A program made the translations under genes and the position numbers. The notes below the pieces were generated by a model. It made no database searches. It was given only the letters and a program-made list of their open reading frames with translations, and was not told the origin of the DNA. This document shows positions 8,233-16,847 of a stretch of DNA of 64,000 bases, in pieces; position 1 is the stretch's first letter, and the number at the start of each line of letters is the position of its first letter. Location of the stretch: contig NZ_CP013987.1 in assembly GCF_001518815.1 (NCBI RefSeq), forward strand, positions 124,001 to 188,000, read 5' to 3'. Origin of the DNA: Pseudomonas oryzihabitans. Lineage in GTDB: Bacteria; Pseudomonadota; Gammaproteobacteria; Pseudomonadales; Pseudomonadaceae.

Positions 8233-9072
8233 CTAGCGGTCTGGAAGATTCGAGCAGCGCGCGCGATAGGCCGCCGGGGTCAGGCCATAGGCGCGGCGAA
8301 ACCAGCGGCCCAGATGACTCTGGTCGGCGAAGCCCAGGGCGGCGGCGGTCTCTGCCGGCGACAGGCCGTCGGCCAGCAGGCGGCGTGCCCGCGACAACCG
8401 CAGCTGCACCAGATAGGCGTGCGGTGCCAGGCCAAAGGCCGCCTTGAAGGCGCGGCTCAGGCGGAATCTGTCCACGCCACAGGCCTGGGCCAGTTCTTCC
8501 AGGCCAATGTCCTCGTGGTGATGGGCATGCAGGAAGTCCCGGGCGCGCAGAGCGACCTGGGGCAGGCGCGGATCGCCCGCCTGGGGCGCTCGCCATTGCA
8601 GTTGCGGCAAGAGGCGCAGCAGCAGGGCGTCCAGGGCGCTCTGGCGAACGATGCGCAGCTCTGGCCGACTCAAGACGTCATGGGCCCAGGCCACCGCGCG
8701 GTGCAGTTCGGCCTGGTCCACCAGGGTCCGGGCGAAGCCCGGTTCGCCCAGCGGCCGGGCCTCACCGTGCAGGCCCTGCAGCTCGCGCGCCAGCCACTGG
8801 GGATCGAGGTAGAGCATGGAATAGGTGAAGCCCTCGGCTTCCGGCGCCTGGCCGTCGTGCAACTCGCCAGGCTCCAGCAGAAAGACCTGCCCCGGGGTGC
8901 TCAGGTGGCGCTGGCCACGGCAGTGGAATTGCTGCAGGCCCTGCTCGGTGTAGCCCACCAGATAGGCGTCGTGCCAGTGCGGGTCATAGGCATGGCCCTC
9001 GAAATGGGCGCGCAGGGTCTCGATGCCGGTGTCGGCGTCCTGTTGCAGCTGGATCCAGTGATCGTCGGCCAT
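8233..9072 (-). CDS. AraC-family transcriptional regulator
   Basis: The 279-residue product has an N-terminal cupin-like ligand domain (HAYDPHWHDAYLVGYTEQG, residues about 28-46) and two C-terminal helix-turn-helix motifs (DIGLEELAQACGVDRFRLSRAF and LSPAETAAALGFADQSHLGRWF). This is the AraC type often paired with LysE exporters. It is co-directional with the exporter gene and likely activates it on sensing an amino acid. Ligand not determined. Confidence 0.88.
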   Translation of the reverse strand: MADDHWIQLQQDADTGIETLRAHFEGHAYDPHWHDAYLVGYTEQGLQQFHCRGQRHLSTPGQVFLLEPGELHDGQAPEAEGFTYSMLYLDPQWLARELQGLHGEARPLGEPGFARTLVDQAELHRAVAWAHDVLSRPELRIVRQSALDALLLRLLPQLQWRAPQAGDPRLPQVALRARDFLHAHHHEDIGLEELAQACGVDRFRLSRAFKAAFGLAPHAYLVQLRLSRARRLLADGLSPAETAAALGFADQSHLGRWFRRAYGLTPAAYRARCSNLPDR

Positions 9073-9146
9073 GGCGAGAAAAGGGGATCTGCGGGCTTTC
9101 CAGTCTAGCTACGGACCCGGCGCCGGTCTGGAAGATTCGTGCAACT

Positions 9147-10043
9147 TCAGCGACCCAGACGCGCGGGCAGCTCCCGTGCCAGATGGCGGATCAGCTCGGA
9201 GAGGCGGCGCGGCACATGGCGCTGTTGGCGGTGGACCGCATAGATGGCCGCCGCTAGCGCCTCGTGATCGGTCAGCAGCGGCACCAGGGCGCCGCTGGCG
9301 AGCAGCTCGGCCACGTCCCATTCCGATCTCAGGATCAGTCCATGGCCCTCCAGCGCCAGGCGCACCACCACCTCGCCATCGTTGCTGCTGAGGCTGCCGC
9401 GCACCTTCTGGGCGAAGTGCTGGCCGGCCTTGGTGAAGCGCCAGACGGCATAGTCGCCCGCGTCCTGGCGCAAGACCAGGCAATTGTGCCGCGCCAGGTC
9501 CGCCACGCTCTCCGGCACGCCGGCACGTGCCAGGTAGGCGGGGGCGGCGCAGAGCAGGCGGCGGTTGTCCAGCAGGCGGTGGGCGATGACCCGGGCGTCC
9601 GGTGGCTCGCCGACACGGATATCCAGGTCGAAGGGACCCTCCAGCAGGTTCACCGGATGGCTGGAAAGATGCAGATTGAGCTCCAGCCCGGGATGGCGGC
9701 GGGCGAAGTCCGACAGCAGCGGTGCCAGGTGGCGGCGGCCGAAGCCGAAGGTGGCATTGAGATTGAGCACCCCGCTCAGGGGCGCGTCGGGCCGGCCGAC
9801 GGCGGCCTCCAGGTCTTCCAGCTGGGTCAGCAGCGGACGGGCGCCTTCCAGGTAGCGCAGGCCCTCCGGCGTCAGGTCCAGCCGCCGGGTAGTCCGGCGG
9901 ATCAGTTGCACGCCCAGGCGGCGCTCCAGCGCAGTGAGTCGTTTGCTGACCGCCGCCAGGGATAGCCCCAGCTCCCGGGCAGCGGCGGTCAGGCTGGGGT
10001 GGCCGGCCAGGCGGACAAAGAAGGCGAGGTCATCAGCGGACAA
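9147..10043 (-). CDS. LysR-family regulator, divergent from D-malate/tartrate dehydrogenase
   Basis: From a TTG start at 10043 the product is 298 residues, the family norm, and starts SADDLAFFVRLAGHPSLTAA with a standard LysR helix-turn-helix. The effector domain begins near SGVLNLNATFGFGRRHLAPL. No ATG exists in frame near this start, and the open frame continues upstream only as antisense of the dehydrogenase gene. It is divergent from that gene, as DmlR-type LysR regulators are from D-malate/tartrate dehydrogenase genes. The start codon choice is an inference. Confidence 0.85.
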   Translation of the reverse strand: MSADDLAFFVRLAGHPSLTAAARELGLSLAAVSKRLTALERRLGVQLIRRTTRRLDLTPEGLRYLEGARPLLTQLEDLEAAVGRPDAPLSGVLNLNATFGFGRRHLAPLLSDFARRHPGLELNLHLSSHPVNLLEGPFDLDIRVGEPPDARVIAHRLLDNRRLLCAAPAYLARAGVPESVADLARHNCLVLRQDAGDYAVWRFTKAGQHFAQKVRGSLSSNDGEVVVRLALEGHGLILRSEWDVAELLASGALVPLLTDHEALAAAIYAVHRQQRHVPRRLSELIRHLARELPARLGR

Positions 10044-10148
10044 GATTCTTGATCCCAGGTTAAGAATGGCTTTCCCTGAGACGGGATTGTACGCCTCCGG
10101 CGCGAGACTACACTGGGTCCATCCCACCCAGACTGCCGGAGAAAAGCC

Positions 10149-11234
10149 ATGCAAGCGTCCAAGCCCTACAAGATCGCGGTCATCGCCGGTGACGGCATCG
10201 GCAAGGAAGTCATGCCCGAAGGCATCCGCGTGCTGGACGCCGCTGCCCAGCGCTTTGGCATCGCCTTGCAGTGGGATCACTTCGACTTCGCCAGCGCCGA
10301 GTACTACCAGGCCCACGGCAAGATGCTGCCGGACGACTGGTTCGAGACGCTCAAGGACTACGATGCCCTCTATTTCGGCGCCGTCGGCTGGCCGGACGTG
10401 GTGCCCGACCACATCTCCCTCTGGGGCTCGCTGCTGCAGTTCCGTCGCCGCTTCGACCAGTACGTCAACCTGCGCCCCTGCCGCCTGATGCCCGGCGTCA
10501 AGGCGCCCCTGGCCAATCGCCAGCCGGGCGACATCGACTTCTATGTGGTGCGCGAGAACACCGAGGGCGAGTACTCCAGCGTCGGCGGCATCATGTTCGA
10601 AGGCACCGAGCGCGAGGTGGTGATCCAGGAAACGGTCATGACCCGCCACGGCACCGACCGCATCCTCAAGTTCGCCTTCGACCTGGCCCAGCAGCGGCCA
10701 CGCAAGAAACTGACCTCGGCCACCAAGTCCAATGGCATCGCCATCACCATGCCCTGGTGGGACAAGCGCGTGGAGGAGATGGGCAAGGCCTATCCGGACG
10801 TGGCGGTGGACAAGTTCCACATCGACATCCTCACCGCCAACTTCGTCCTGCACCCGGACTGGTTCGACGTGGTGGTCGCCAGCAACCTGTTCGGCGACAT
10901 CCTTTCCGACCTGGGCCCGGCCTGCACCGGCACCATTGGCATCGCCCCCTCGGCCAACATCAATCCGGAACGTAATTTCCCCAGCCTGTTCGAGCCGGTG
11001 CACGGCTCGGCGCCGGACATCGCCGGCCGGGGCATCGCCAATCCCATCGGCCAGATCTGGTGTGGCGCCATGATGCTCGAACACCTGGGCCATGCCGACG
11101 CCGGCGCTGCGGTGGTCGCGGCCATCGAAGCGGTACTGCGCCAGGGGCCTGAGCAGGCGCCCCTGACCCGCGATCTTGGCGGCCAGGGCACCACCGAGAG
11201 CCTGGGGCAGGCCATCGCCGCGGCCCTGGCCTGA
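10149..11234 (+). CDS. Tartrate dehydrogenase / D-malate dehydrogenase (decarboxylating)
   Basis: This 361-residue isopropylmalate/isocitrate-dehydrogenase-type enzyme starts with KIAVIAGDGIGKEVMPEGIR. It contains the family's VRENTEGEYSSVGG (residues about 136-149) and SNLFGDILSDLGPACTGTIG metal/substrate motifs, and the TtuC/DmlA-specific SLWGSLLQFRRRFDQYVNLRP. It oxidises D-malate or tartrate with NAD+ and divalent metal. A -10-like TACACT lies at 10109-10114. The next gene starts 2 bases after the stop, so they form an operon. Confidence 0.92.
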   Translation: MQASKPYKIAVIAGDGIGKEVMPEGIRVLDAAAQRFGIALQWDHFDFASAEYYQAHGKMLPDDWFETLKDYDALYFGAVGWPDVVPDHISLWGSLLQFRRRFDQYVNLRPCRLMPGVKAPLANRQPGDIDFYVVRENTEGEYSSVGGIMFEGTEREVVIQETVMTRHGTDRILKFAFDLAQQRPRKKLTSATKSNGIAITMPWWDKRVEEMGKAYPDVAVDKFHIDILTANFVLHPDWFDVVVASNLFGDILSDLGPACTGTIGIAPSANINPERNFPSLFEPVHGSAPDIAGRGIANPIGQIWCGAMMLEHLGHADAGAAVVAAIEAVLRQGPEQAPLTRDLGGQGTTESLGQAIAAALA

Positions 11235-11235
11235 G

Positions 11236-12114
11236 ATGGACGGCCTCTTTCCGGGATTCGAGCCGCGGCGGCTGGACGTCGATGGCGTCGAGCTCAATTG
11301 CCGCGTCGGCGGCCAGGGCCCGGCGCTGCTCCTGCTCCACGGCCATCCCCAGACCCATGTGATGTGGCATAAGGTGGCGCCGCGGCTAGCCGAGCGTTTC
11401 ACCCTGGTGGTCGCCGATCTGCGCGGCTATGGCGACAGCGCCAAGCCCGACGCGGGCACGGAGGCCTACAGCAAGCGCACCCTGGCGAGGGACAACGTCG
11501 AGCTGATGCGCCTGCTGGGCCACCAGCGTTTCGCGGTGCTGGCCCACGACCGTGGCGCCCGCGTCGCCCATCGCCTGGCGCTGGATCACCCAGAGGCGGT
11601 GGAGCGGCTCATGCTGCTGGACATCGCCCCGACCCTGGCCATGTATCGGCAAACCGACGAGGCCTTCGCCCGCGCCTATTGGCACTGGTTCTTCCTGATT
11701 CGTCCGGCGCCGTTGCCAGAGCGGCTGATCGAAGCCGATCCGGAAGGCTATCTCAAGGGCGTGATGGGCACGCGCAGCGCGGGCCTGGCGCCCTTTCCAC
11801 CCGAGGTGCTGGCCGAATACCTGCGCTGCCTGAGCCTGCCTGGCACAGCTCGCGGCATTTGCGAGGATTACCGCGCCAGCGCCGGTATCAACCTGGCGCA
11901 CGACCAGGCCGATCTGGACGCCGGTCGTCGACTGGAGCTGCCGCTGCGGGTGCTCTGGGGCGCCGAAGGCACTGTCGGGCGCTGCTTCGATCCGTTGGCC
12001 GAATGGCGTCAGGTGGCCACTCAGGTCAGTGGTCGCGCCCTGCCAGGCGGTCATTACCTGGCGGAAGAAGTGCCGGACCTGGTGCTGGAAGAGGCCCTGT
12101 CCTTTCTGGGTTGA
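11236..12114 (+). CDS. Alpha/beta hydrolase, fluoroacetate/haloacetate dehalogenase-like
   Basis: The 292-residue alpha/beta hydrolase uses an Asp nucleophile (D105 in LAHDRGAR) with H273 (GGHYLAEE) and probable acid D129. R106 and R109 match the carboxylate-binding arginines, and H150-W151 (AYWHWFF) and Y212 (CEDYRASAG) match the halide-binding trio of characterised fluoroacetate dehalogenases, allowing for a small numbering offset. This supports hydrolytic cleavage of a haloacetate, but a plain epoxide or ester hydrolase remains possible. It is translationally coupled to the upstream dehydrogenase gene. Confidence 0.75.
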   Translation: MDGLFPGFEPRRLDVDGVELNCRVGGQGPALLLLHGHPQTHVMWHKVAPRLAERFTLVVADLRGYGDSAKPDAGTEAYSKRTLARDNVELMRLLGHQRFAVLAHDRGARVAHRLALDHPEAVERLMLLDIAPTLAMYRQTDEAFARAYWHWFFLIRPAPLPERLIEADPEGYLKGVMGTRSAGLAPFPPEVLAEYLRCLSLPGTARGICEDYRASAGINLAHDQADLDAGRRLELPLRVLWGAEGTVGRCFDPLAEWRQVATQVSGRALPGGHYLAEEVPDLVLEEALSFLG

Positions 12115-12218
12115 ATCGGCTGCCGCAAAGGAGTGTTGCGTCTTCTGTTGGTAACAAAGTGTGACGCCATCGAAGTGGAATCGGTCTATTCGTGAAATTT
12201 TCGTGAAAAGAGACCTCG

Positions 12219-13010
12219 ATGAACGCTTCACTCTTCACCGCCACCTGGCAGTGGCACCGACTGGCGCTCTGCCAGGGACTCGCCCTGGGCCTGCTGGTGC
12301 TCTGGCTCATTCCCGCCGTTCGGACCCAGTTGCTGGCGTTCGATGCCGGGCTGTTCCATGCCCTCAACGCGCCCCTGGCGCATTCCACTGCCTGGCTCTA
12401 TCTCTGGACCTTCTTCAGCCTGCGACCGGTGGATGCCTTGGTCGGGCTGGTGCTGCTGGCCTTGCTGGTTCGCGGCGGCTGGGCCTATCCGGCCCATCAG
12501 GTACGACCGGCGCTGGCGACCTTCATCGGCCTGCTGGTGATCCTGCTGATCGTGCGAACCCTGCTGACCAAGGGCATCGAAGCCTGGGGCTTGCAGCATT
12601 CCAGCCCGTCCGACGTGCTCTCGGGCGCCTATCTGCTCAGCGATCGCTTTCCCGGGCTGGAGCATGGTTGGGAATTGAAGGACAGGTCCGGCGCCAGCTT
12701 TCCTGGCGACCATGCCTCGGTGCTGCTGCTCTGGGCGCTGTTCATGGCGCACTTCACCCGCGGCGGACGCCGCCTGGTGGTGGCCGCGCTGGCGGTGCTG
12801 TTCATGCTGCCGCGCCTTGTGGCCGGCGCCCACTGGGGTTCGGATGACTACATCGGCGGCCTGGCGCTGGCCCTGGGCGTCATCAGCCTGGGCCTGCATA
12901 CCCCGCTTGCGGCGGGGCTCGCCCATAGGGGTGAACGTCTGCTGACGCCACCCCTGCGTGGACTGGGGCGGCTACCGGTGCTGGGCCGCCTGAGTCTGCT
13001 GCGACCCTAG
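12219..13010 (+). CDS. PAP2-family membrane phosphatase/phosphotransferase (LpxT-like)
   Basis: The 263-residue protein has about six membrane helices and the split PAP2 signature: KDRSGASFPGDHASVLLLW (K, then the FPGDH motif, residues about 149-167) and PRLVAGAHWGSDDYIGG with the catalytic His. The usual PSGH is PGDH here, which I associate with lipid A kinase-type LpxT proteins rather than undecaprenyl pyrophosphate phosphatases. Probable role: transfer or removal of phosphate on lipid A or undecaprenyl pyrophosphate on the periplasmic face. Confidence 0.75.
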   Translation: MNASLFTATWQWHRLALCQGLALGLLVLWLIPAVRTQLLAFDAGLFHALNAPLAHSTAWLYLWTFFSLRPVDALVGLVLLALLVRGGWAYPAHQVRPALATFIGLLVILLIVRTLLTKGIEAWGLQHSSPSDVLSGAYLLSDRFPGLEHGWELKDRSGASFPGDHASVLLLWALFMAHFTRGGRRLVVAALAVLFMLPRLVAGAHWGSDDYIGGLALALGVISLGLHTPLAAGLAHRGERLLTPPLRGLGRLPVLGRLSLLRP

Positions 13011-13016
13011 CATCCG

Positions 13017-13268
13017 CTAGGCGCGCGTCGGGGCCAGGGCCGGCAGCAATTGCTGGTCGATGGCCTGGCGCACCGCCGGCAGCAGCGCCGCGCTGCCGGA
13101 CAGCAATTCCTGGATCAGCTGGCGCAGGGCCTGGGCACGCTCCTGGTTGAGCCCGGTCACGGCCTGGCGACAGGCTTCGTCCGCCGATGCCGCGGGCGTC
13201 ACGTTGAAACCCAGCGCACGCAGGCGGTCGCGGAAGTCGTCCTGGTCGATCAAGTCGGCGATCATCAT
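13017..13268 (-). CDS. Hypothetical protein, 83 aa
   Basis: This soluble, mostly helical protein has no signal or membrane segment. I do not recognise a family. Its codon use matches the surrounding GC-rich genes, and it fills the gap after the PAP2 gene as a convergent gene with 6 bases between stops, which supports it being real. The ATG at 13268 is preceded by a weak GAGGG element; a second ATG follows directly. Confidence 0.6.
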   Translation of the reverse strand: MMIADLIDQDDFRDRLRALGFNVTPAASADEACRQAVTGLNQERAQALRQLIQELLSGSAALLPAVRQAIDQQLLPALAPTRA

Positions 13269-13468
13269 GGCACTGCCCTCTCAGGTGGAATGCCTGGATT
13301 CTCCCATTGGCGTCGCAGACGGCAAGCCGGTCTGGCGTCGCCGCATAGCTCGATGTCGTTTTTGGAAAGCGCTTCGCCGGCCAGCCAGGCAATGTAGGTT
13401 TATTACGACGCCCTGCCTGGACAATCTGCCGCAGGGTCAAAACCGACGTTCGCCGTTAGAATGCGCCC

Positions 13469-13582
13469 TATCCACGATATTTTGCGGTTGTTCGCTTCCA
13501 GAGCGAGCAATCCACGGTTACACACTGAGGCCCATCAGGGCGTTTGAACCTCTTCCGTCTCCAGCGGTTGAGGTTTTTTTTT
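13469..13582 (+). ncRNA. Candidate small RNA (about 114 nt) with rho-independent terminator
   Basis: A -10-like TAGAAT (13457-13462) precedes a non-coding stretch with three hairpins in order: a 9-bp stem (13488-13496 with 13502-13510, one G-U pair, 5-base loop), a GCCC-ATCA-GGGC hairpin (13530-13541), and a terminator stem (13547-13557 with 13565-13575, with a TT/TT internal loop) running into nine T residues (13574-13582). No plus-strand gene is nearby that would need this terminator. The -35 region is poor. Its 3' end overlaps the 3' end of the convergent esterase gene in antisense. I cannot name it. Confidence 0.6.
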
Positions 13583-14524
13583 GTCTTTTGACAGGTTGGC
13601 CGCGGGTACCAAGCCCAGTTCGCCGCCGAGAAAGCGCTCCAGGGCACAGCGCAGGGCTTCGGCGCGCCGGCCGTGGGCGCGCAGTGCACCGTGCAGCAGG
13701 CCGGCGCCCTCCCACAGCCGACAGGAGTTACCCGCCGCGCGCAGGGCGGCAGCATAGGCGCGGCCGTGGTCAGCCAGAGGATCGCGCCGCGCCACGGCGA
13801 CCAGGGCGGGTGCCAGCCCGCTGAAAGCGTCAGCCTGCAGCGGCAAGGCGAGGGGATCCCGGCGATCTTCCGGGCGGGGCAGATAGGCATCCAGACAAGC
13901 CCGCCAGTCGGTCGCGCTCAGCAGCGGTGCCTGGGCCTGATGGCGCTCGCTGGGCAGCACCCTATCCGTCAGCGCGGGATAGATCAGTGCCTGGGTCCGA
14001 GGCTGGGCACGACCTTGTTGGCGCAGCGCCAGGCACAGGGCCGCGGCGAGATTGCCGCCGGCACTGTCACCGGCCACCGCCAGCCGGCGCTCGTCCAACC
14101 CCAGTGCCGGGGCCTCACGTTGCAGCCAGTCCCAGGCCTGCTGGGCATCGTCCAGGGCCGCAGGGTAGGGATGCTCCGGTGCTAGCCGATAGTCCACCAA
14201 CAGCACGGTGAGGCCCAGCCGCCGCGCTAGCCGTGCCGCGAGAAAGCCGTGGGAATCCAGGTCGCCGAGCATCCAGCCGCCGCCGTGCAGATAGAGCAGG
14301 GCGGGGTGGTGGGCGCGGGCGTTCAGTGGCGCCACCAGCCGCAGCGGTAACCCATAGGCACGGTGATCGCTGATCGCCAGCCCCTGGTAGTCCGCTGGCG
14401 CCAGGGCCGCGCAGAGCCGGGCATAGGCCTGGCGCTGGGCAGTGATGTCCGGATCCTGGGTGGCGAAGGCCTGGCTGGCCGCGACGAAGGCGGCCATGTC
14501 CGTGGACATCGGCGGTGTTCTCAT
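13535..14524 (-). CDS. Alpha/beta hydrolase (HSL-type esterase/lipase) of the carnitine operon
   Basis: The 329-residue product has the hormone-sensitive-lipase HGGGW oxyanion motif (ALLYLHGGGWMLGDLDSHG), the GDSAGGN nucleophile elbow and a late Asp/His pair (DPLADHG, LLHGALRAHG). It is the last gene of the caiX-cdhC-cdhA-cdhB operon; its ATG overlaps the thioesterase stop (ATGA). An esterase at this place in P. aeruginosa suggests hydrolysis of acylcarnitines or a related ester, which is inference. The C-terminal 20 residues, Lys/Glu-rich, are encoded by the region that forms the terminator of the candidate small RNA on the other strand. Confidence 0.88.
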   Translation of the reverse strand: MRTPPMSTDMAAFVAASQAFATQDPDITAQRQAYARLCAALAPADYQGLAISDHRAYGLPLRLVAPLNARAHHPALLYLHGGGWMLGDLDSHGFLAARLARRLGLTVLLVDYRLAPEHPYPAALDDAQQAWDWLQREAPALGLDERRLAVAGDSAGGNLAAALCLALRQQGRAQPRTQALIYPALTDRVLPSERHQAQAPLLSATDWRACLDAYLPRPEDRRDPLALPLQADAFSGLAPALVAVARRDPLADHGRAYAAALRAAGNSCRLWEGAGLLHGALRAHGRRAEALRCALERFLGGELGLVPAANLSKDKKKPQPLETEEVQTP

Positions 14525-14991
14525 CGCCGGGACGGGGGCAGGCCGATGACCCGCCCGACGTGCTCCGGCCAGGGCTCCTCCCGCTGCGCCGCCAGCCGGG
14601 TCGCCAGCCAGTCGTGCACCCGTGGCGCGAAGGGCGCGGAGCGGGGACCGTCCAGGTGGACGTGCAGGAGCAGCTGCTCGGAGGCGGCCAGCAGCTCGGC
14701 CTGCCCCTGGTGATGGAGGCCGAAGTGCAGGTGCAGGCGCTTGGCGTCCAGGGCCAGGAACCTCACCCGTACCTCCAATTGGGCGTCCGCCTTCACCTCG
14801 TGGAGGAAGTTCAGGTGGCATTCCAGCGTGAACAGCGAGTGTCCGCTGGCCGCGCGACCGGCGGTGTCCAGGCCCATGGCGTCCATCAGGGCGTCGCTGG
14901 CATGGCTGAAGATCAGCAGGTAGTAGGCGTCGCGCAGGTGGCCGTTGTAGTCGACCCACTCGGAGGCGACCGAAGTACGGTGGATGATCAT
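14521..14991 (-). CDS. cdhB: Thioesterase, betainyl-CoA thioesterase type
   Basis: The 156-residue hot-dog-fold protein starts MIIHRTSVASEWVDYNGHLRDAYYLLIF; the DYNGH with following D is the 4HBT catalytic region. In the Pseudomonas carnitine pathway the CdhB thioesterase splits betainyl-CoA to glycine betaine and CoA. A GGAG element lies 5 bases before the ATG. It follows cdhA by 8 bases and overlaps the esterase gene, so it is part of the same transcript. Confidence 0.87.
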   Translation of the reverse strand: MIIHRTSVASEWVDYNGHLRDAYYLLIFSHASDALMDAMGLDTAGRAASGHSLFTLECHLNFLHEVKADAQLEVRVRFLALDAKRLHLHFGLHHQGQAELLAASEQLLLHVHLDGPRSAPFAPRVHDWLATRLAAQREEPWPEHVGRVIGLPPSRR

Positions 14992-14999
14992 GACAGCTC

Positions 15000-15944
15000 C
15001 TAATCCAAGATGCCGTGGCGCGCCTTGCACCCGGCGATGGCCGCCTGCACCGCCAGCAGGCAGTCGTCGCGATAGCGCTCCAGCGCCGCCAGTTCCAGGT
15101 CGCCCTGCTGGGCCTGGGTGCCCTCGACCACGGCGTCGATCAGGTCGTCGGTCAGCTCCGGGGCTTCCAGGTAGGTCCAGGGCAGCTTCAGCGCCGGGCC
15201 GAATTGCTGCATGAAGTGGCGCATGCCCGCCGGCCCGCCGGCCAGGGTGTAGGTAAGGAAGGTGCCCATGAACGACCAGCGCAGGCCGGCGCCGTAGCGG
15301 ATGGCGTCGTCGATCTCGCCGGTGGTGGCGACCCCGTCGTTGACCAGGTGCAGGGCCTCGCGCCACAGGGCTTCGAGCAGGCGGTCGGCAATGAAGCCAG
15401 GCACCTCCTTGCGCACCCGCAGCGGCCGCATACCCAGCTCGCGATAGAAGGCCTCGGCGCGCGCCAGGTTGGCCGTTGAGGTCTGGCTGCCGCCCACCAC
15501 CTCCACCAGCGGCAGCAGATAGACCGGATTGAACGGGTGGCCCACCAGGCAGCGCTCGGGGTGCAGGGCTTCGGCATAGAAATCGCTGGGCAGCAGCCCC
15601 GAGGTGCTGGAGCAGATCAGGGCGTCGGGTCGCGCCCCACGGCTGACCCGGGCATGCAGTTCGCGCTTGAGCTCCAGGCGTTCGGGGGCGCTTTCCTGGA
15701 TGACGTCGGCGCTGGCGACCGCGGCGTCCAGATCGGTATGGAACGTCAGGCGGTCCAGGCTGGCACCGGGCGCCAGGCCCTGGGCCTCCAGCGCCGGCCA
15801 GGCATTGGCCAGGCGGGTGCGCAGGGCGGCTTCGGCGCCGGGCGCCGGATCCCAGGCGCGCACGTCCAGGCCGTGGGCCAGGGCCCGGGCGATCCAGCCG
15901 GCGCCGATCACGCCGGTCCCAAGGGCGGCGAAGACGGCGCTCAT
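15000..15944 (-). CDS. cdhA: L-carnitine dehydrogenase
   Basis: The 314-residue product belongs to the 3-hydroxyacyl-CoA dehydrogenase family: an N-terminal Rossmann motif [11 protein letters not shown] (residues about 9-19), then [27 protein letters not shown] with the catalytic His, and [23 protein letters not shown]. It oxidises L-carnitine to 3-dehydrocarnitine with NAD+. The ATG at 15944 overlaps the cdhC stop (ATGA). Order and neighbours match the Pseudomonas carnitine operon, which makes this assignment firmer than sequence motifs alone. Confidence 0.92.
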   Translation of the reverse strand: MSAVFAALGTGVIGAGWIARALAHGLDVRAWDPAPGAEAALRTRLANAWPALEAQGLAPGASLDRLTFHTDLDAAVASADVIQESAPERLELKRELHARVSRGARPDALICSSTSGLLPSDFYAEALHPERCLVGHPFNPVYLLPLVEVVGGSQTSTANLARAEAFYRELGMRPLRVRKEVPGFIADRLLEALWREALHLVNDGVATTGEIDDAIRYGAGLRWSFMGTFLTYTLAGGPAGMRHFMQQFGPALKLPWTYLEAPELTDDLIDAVVEGTQAQQGDLELAALERYRDDCLLAVQAAIAGCKARHGILD

Positions 15945-16828
15945 CGGGCACCTCCCAGCTGCATCTTCGTCCGGCCCTCGGCGGGGCTCAGGGCGCGCCC
16001 GCCCAGGCGTTCGATGATCTGGATGACCCGCTCCACCAGGCTGCCGTTGGTGGCGTGGACGCCCCGGTCCAGCCAGAGATTGTCTTCCAGGCCGACGCGC
16101 ACGTTGCCGCCCAGCAGCATGGCCTGGGCGGCCATGGGCATCTGCATCCGGCCGATGCCGAAACCTGCCCAGCAGGCGCCCGGCGGCAGGTTGTCGACCA
16201 TGGCCTTCATGGTGGTGGTGTCGGCCGGGGCGCCCCAGGGAATGCCCAGACACAGCTGGAACAGCGGATCCTGCAGCAGGCCTTCCTTGAGCAGCTGCTT
16301 GGCGAACCAGAGGTGGCCGGTGTCGAAGATCTCCAGTTCCGCCTTCACTCCCAGTTCGGTGATGCGCCTGGCCCCCGCGCGCAGCTGCGCGGGGGTGGAG
16401 ACATAGATGAAGTCGCCGTCGCCGAAGTTGAGGGTGCCGCAATCCAGGGTGCAGATGTCCGGGCGCAACTCTTCAATGTGCAGCAGGCGGGTGAGGGGGC
16501 CGACCAGATCCGAGCCGGGGCCGAAGTCGGTGGGCGTCTCGCCTGGCCCTATCTCCAGGTCACCGCCCATGCCGGCGGTGAGGTTGATGACGATCTCGGC
16601 GTCCGCCTCGCGGATGCGCTCGACCACCTCGCGATAGAGGGCCACGTCGCGGCTCGGCTTGCCGGTGGCCGGATCGCGCACATGGGCATGCACCACGGTG
16701 GCGCCAGCGCGGGCCGCTTCCAGGGCGGCTGCGGCGATCTCTGCCGGGGTGACGGGAACATGGGGATTGCGGCCTACGGTATCACCGGCGCCGGTCAGGG
16801 CGCAGGTGACGATGACATCGGTGTTCAT
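15941..16828 (-). CDS. cdhC: 3-keto acid cleavage enzyme (BKACE/DUF849), dehydrocarnitine cleavage
   Basis: The 295-residue TIM-barrel protein has the BKACE zinc ligands in VVHAHVRDP (residues about 45-53) and the [11 protein letters not shown] segment. BKACE enzymes transfer the acetoacetate-like part of a beta-keto acid onto acetyl-CoA. In this operon the substrate is 3-dehydrocarnitine, giving betainyl-CoA and acetoacetate. It lies between caiX and cdhA and overlaps cdhA by 4 bases. Confidence 0.92.
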   Translation of the reverse strand: MNTDVIVTCALTGAGDTVGRNPHVPVTPAEIAAAALEAARAGATVVHAHVRDPATGKPSRDVALYREVVERIREADAEIVINLTAGMGGDLEIGPGETPTDFGPGSDLVGPLTRLLHIEELRPDICTLDCGTLNFGDGDFIYVSTPAQLRAGARRITELGVKAELEIFDTGHLWFAKQLLKEGLLQDPLFQLCLGIPWGAPADTTTMKAMVDNLPPGACWAGFGIGRMQMPMAAQAMLLGGNVRVGLEDNLWLDRGVHATNGSLVERVIQIIERLGGRALSPAEGRTKMQLGGAR

Positions 16829-16847
16829 GGGGTCTGTCCTTGGGCGA

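Noticed and set aside
10044..11402. Upstream extension of the minus-strand LysR frame to about 750 codons
   Set aside because: The extension is antisense to the tartrate/malate dehydrogenase gene; the LysR family start fits a TTG at 10043.
13571..13583. Run of nine A in the esterase coding strand as a programmed slippage site
   Set aside because: On the other strand it is the T-tract of a terminator, and the esterase frame stays open to a nearby stop without a useful alternative frame.
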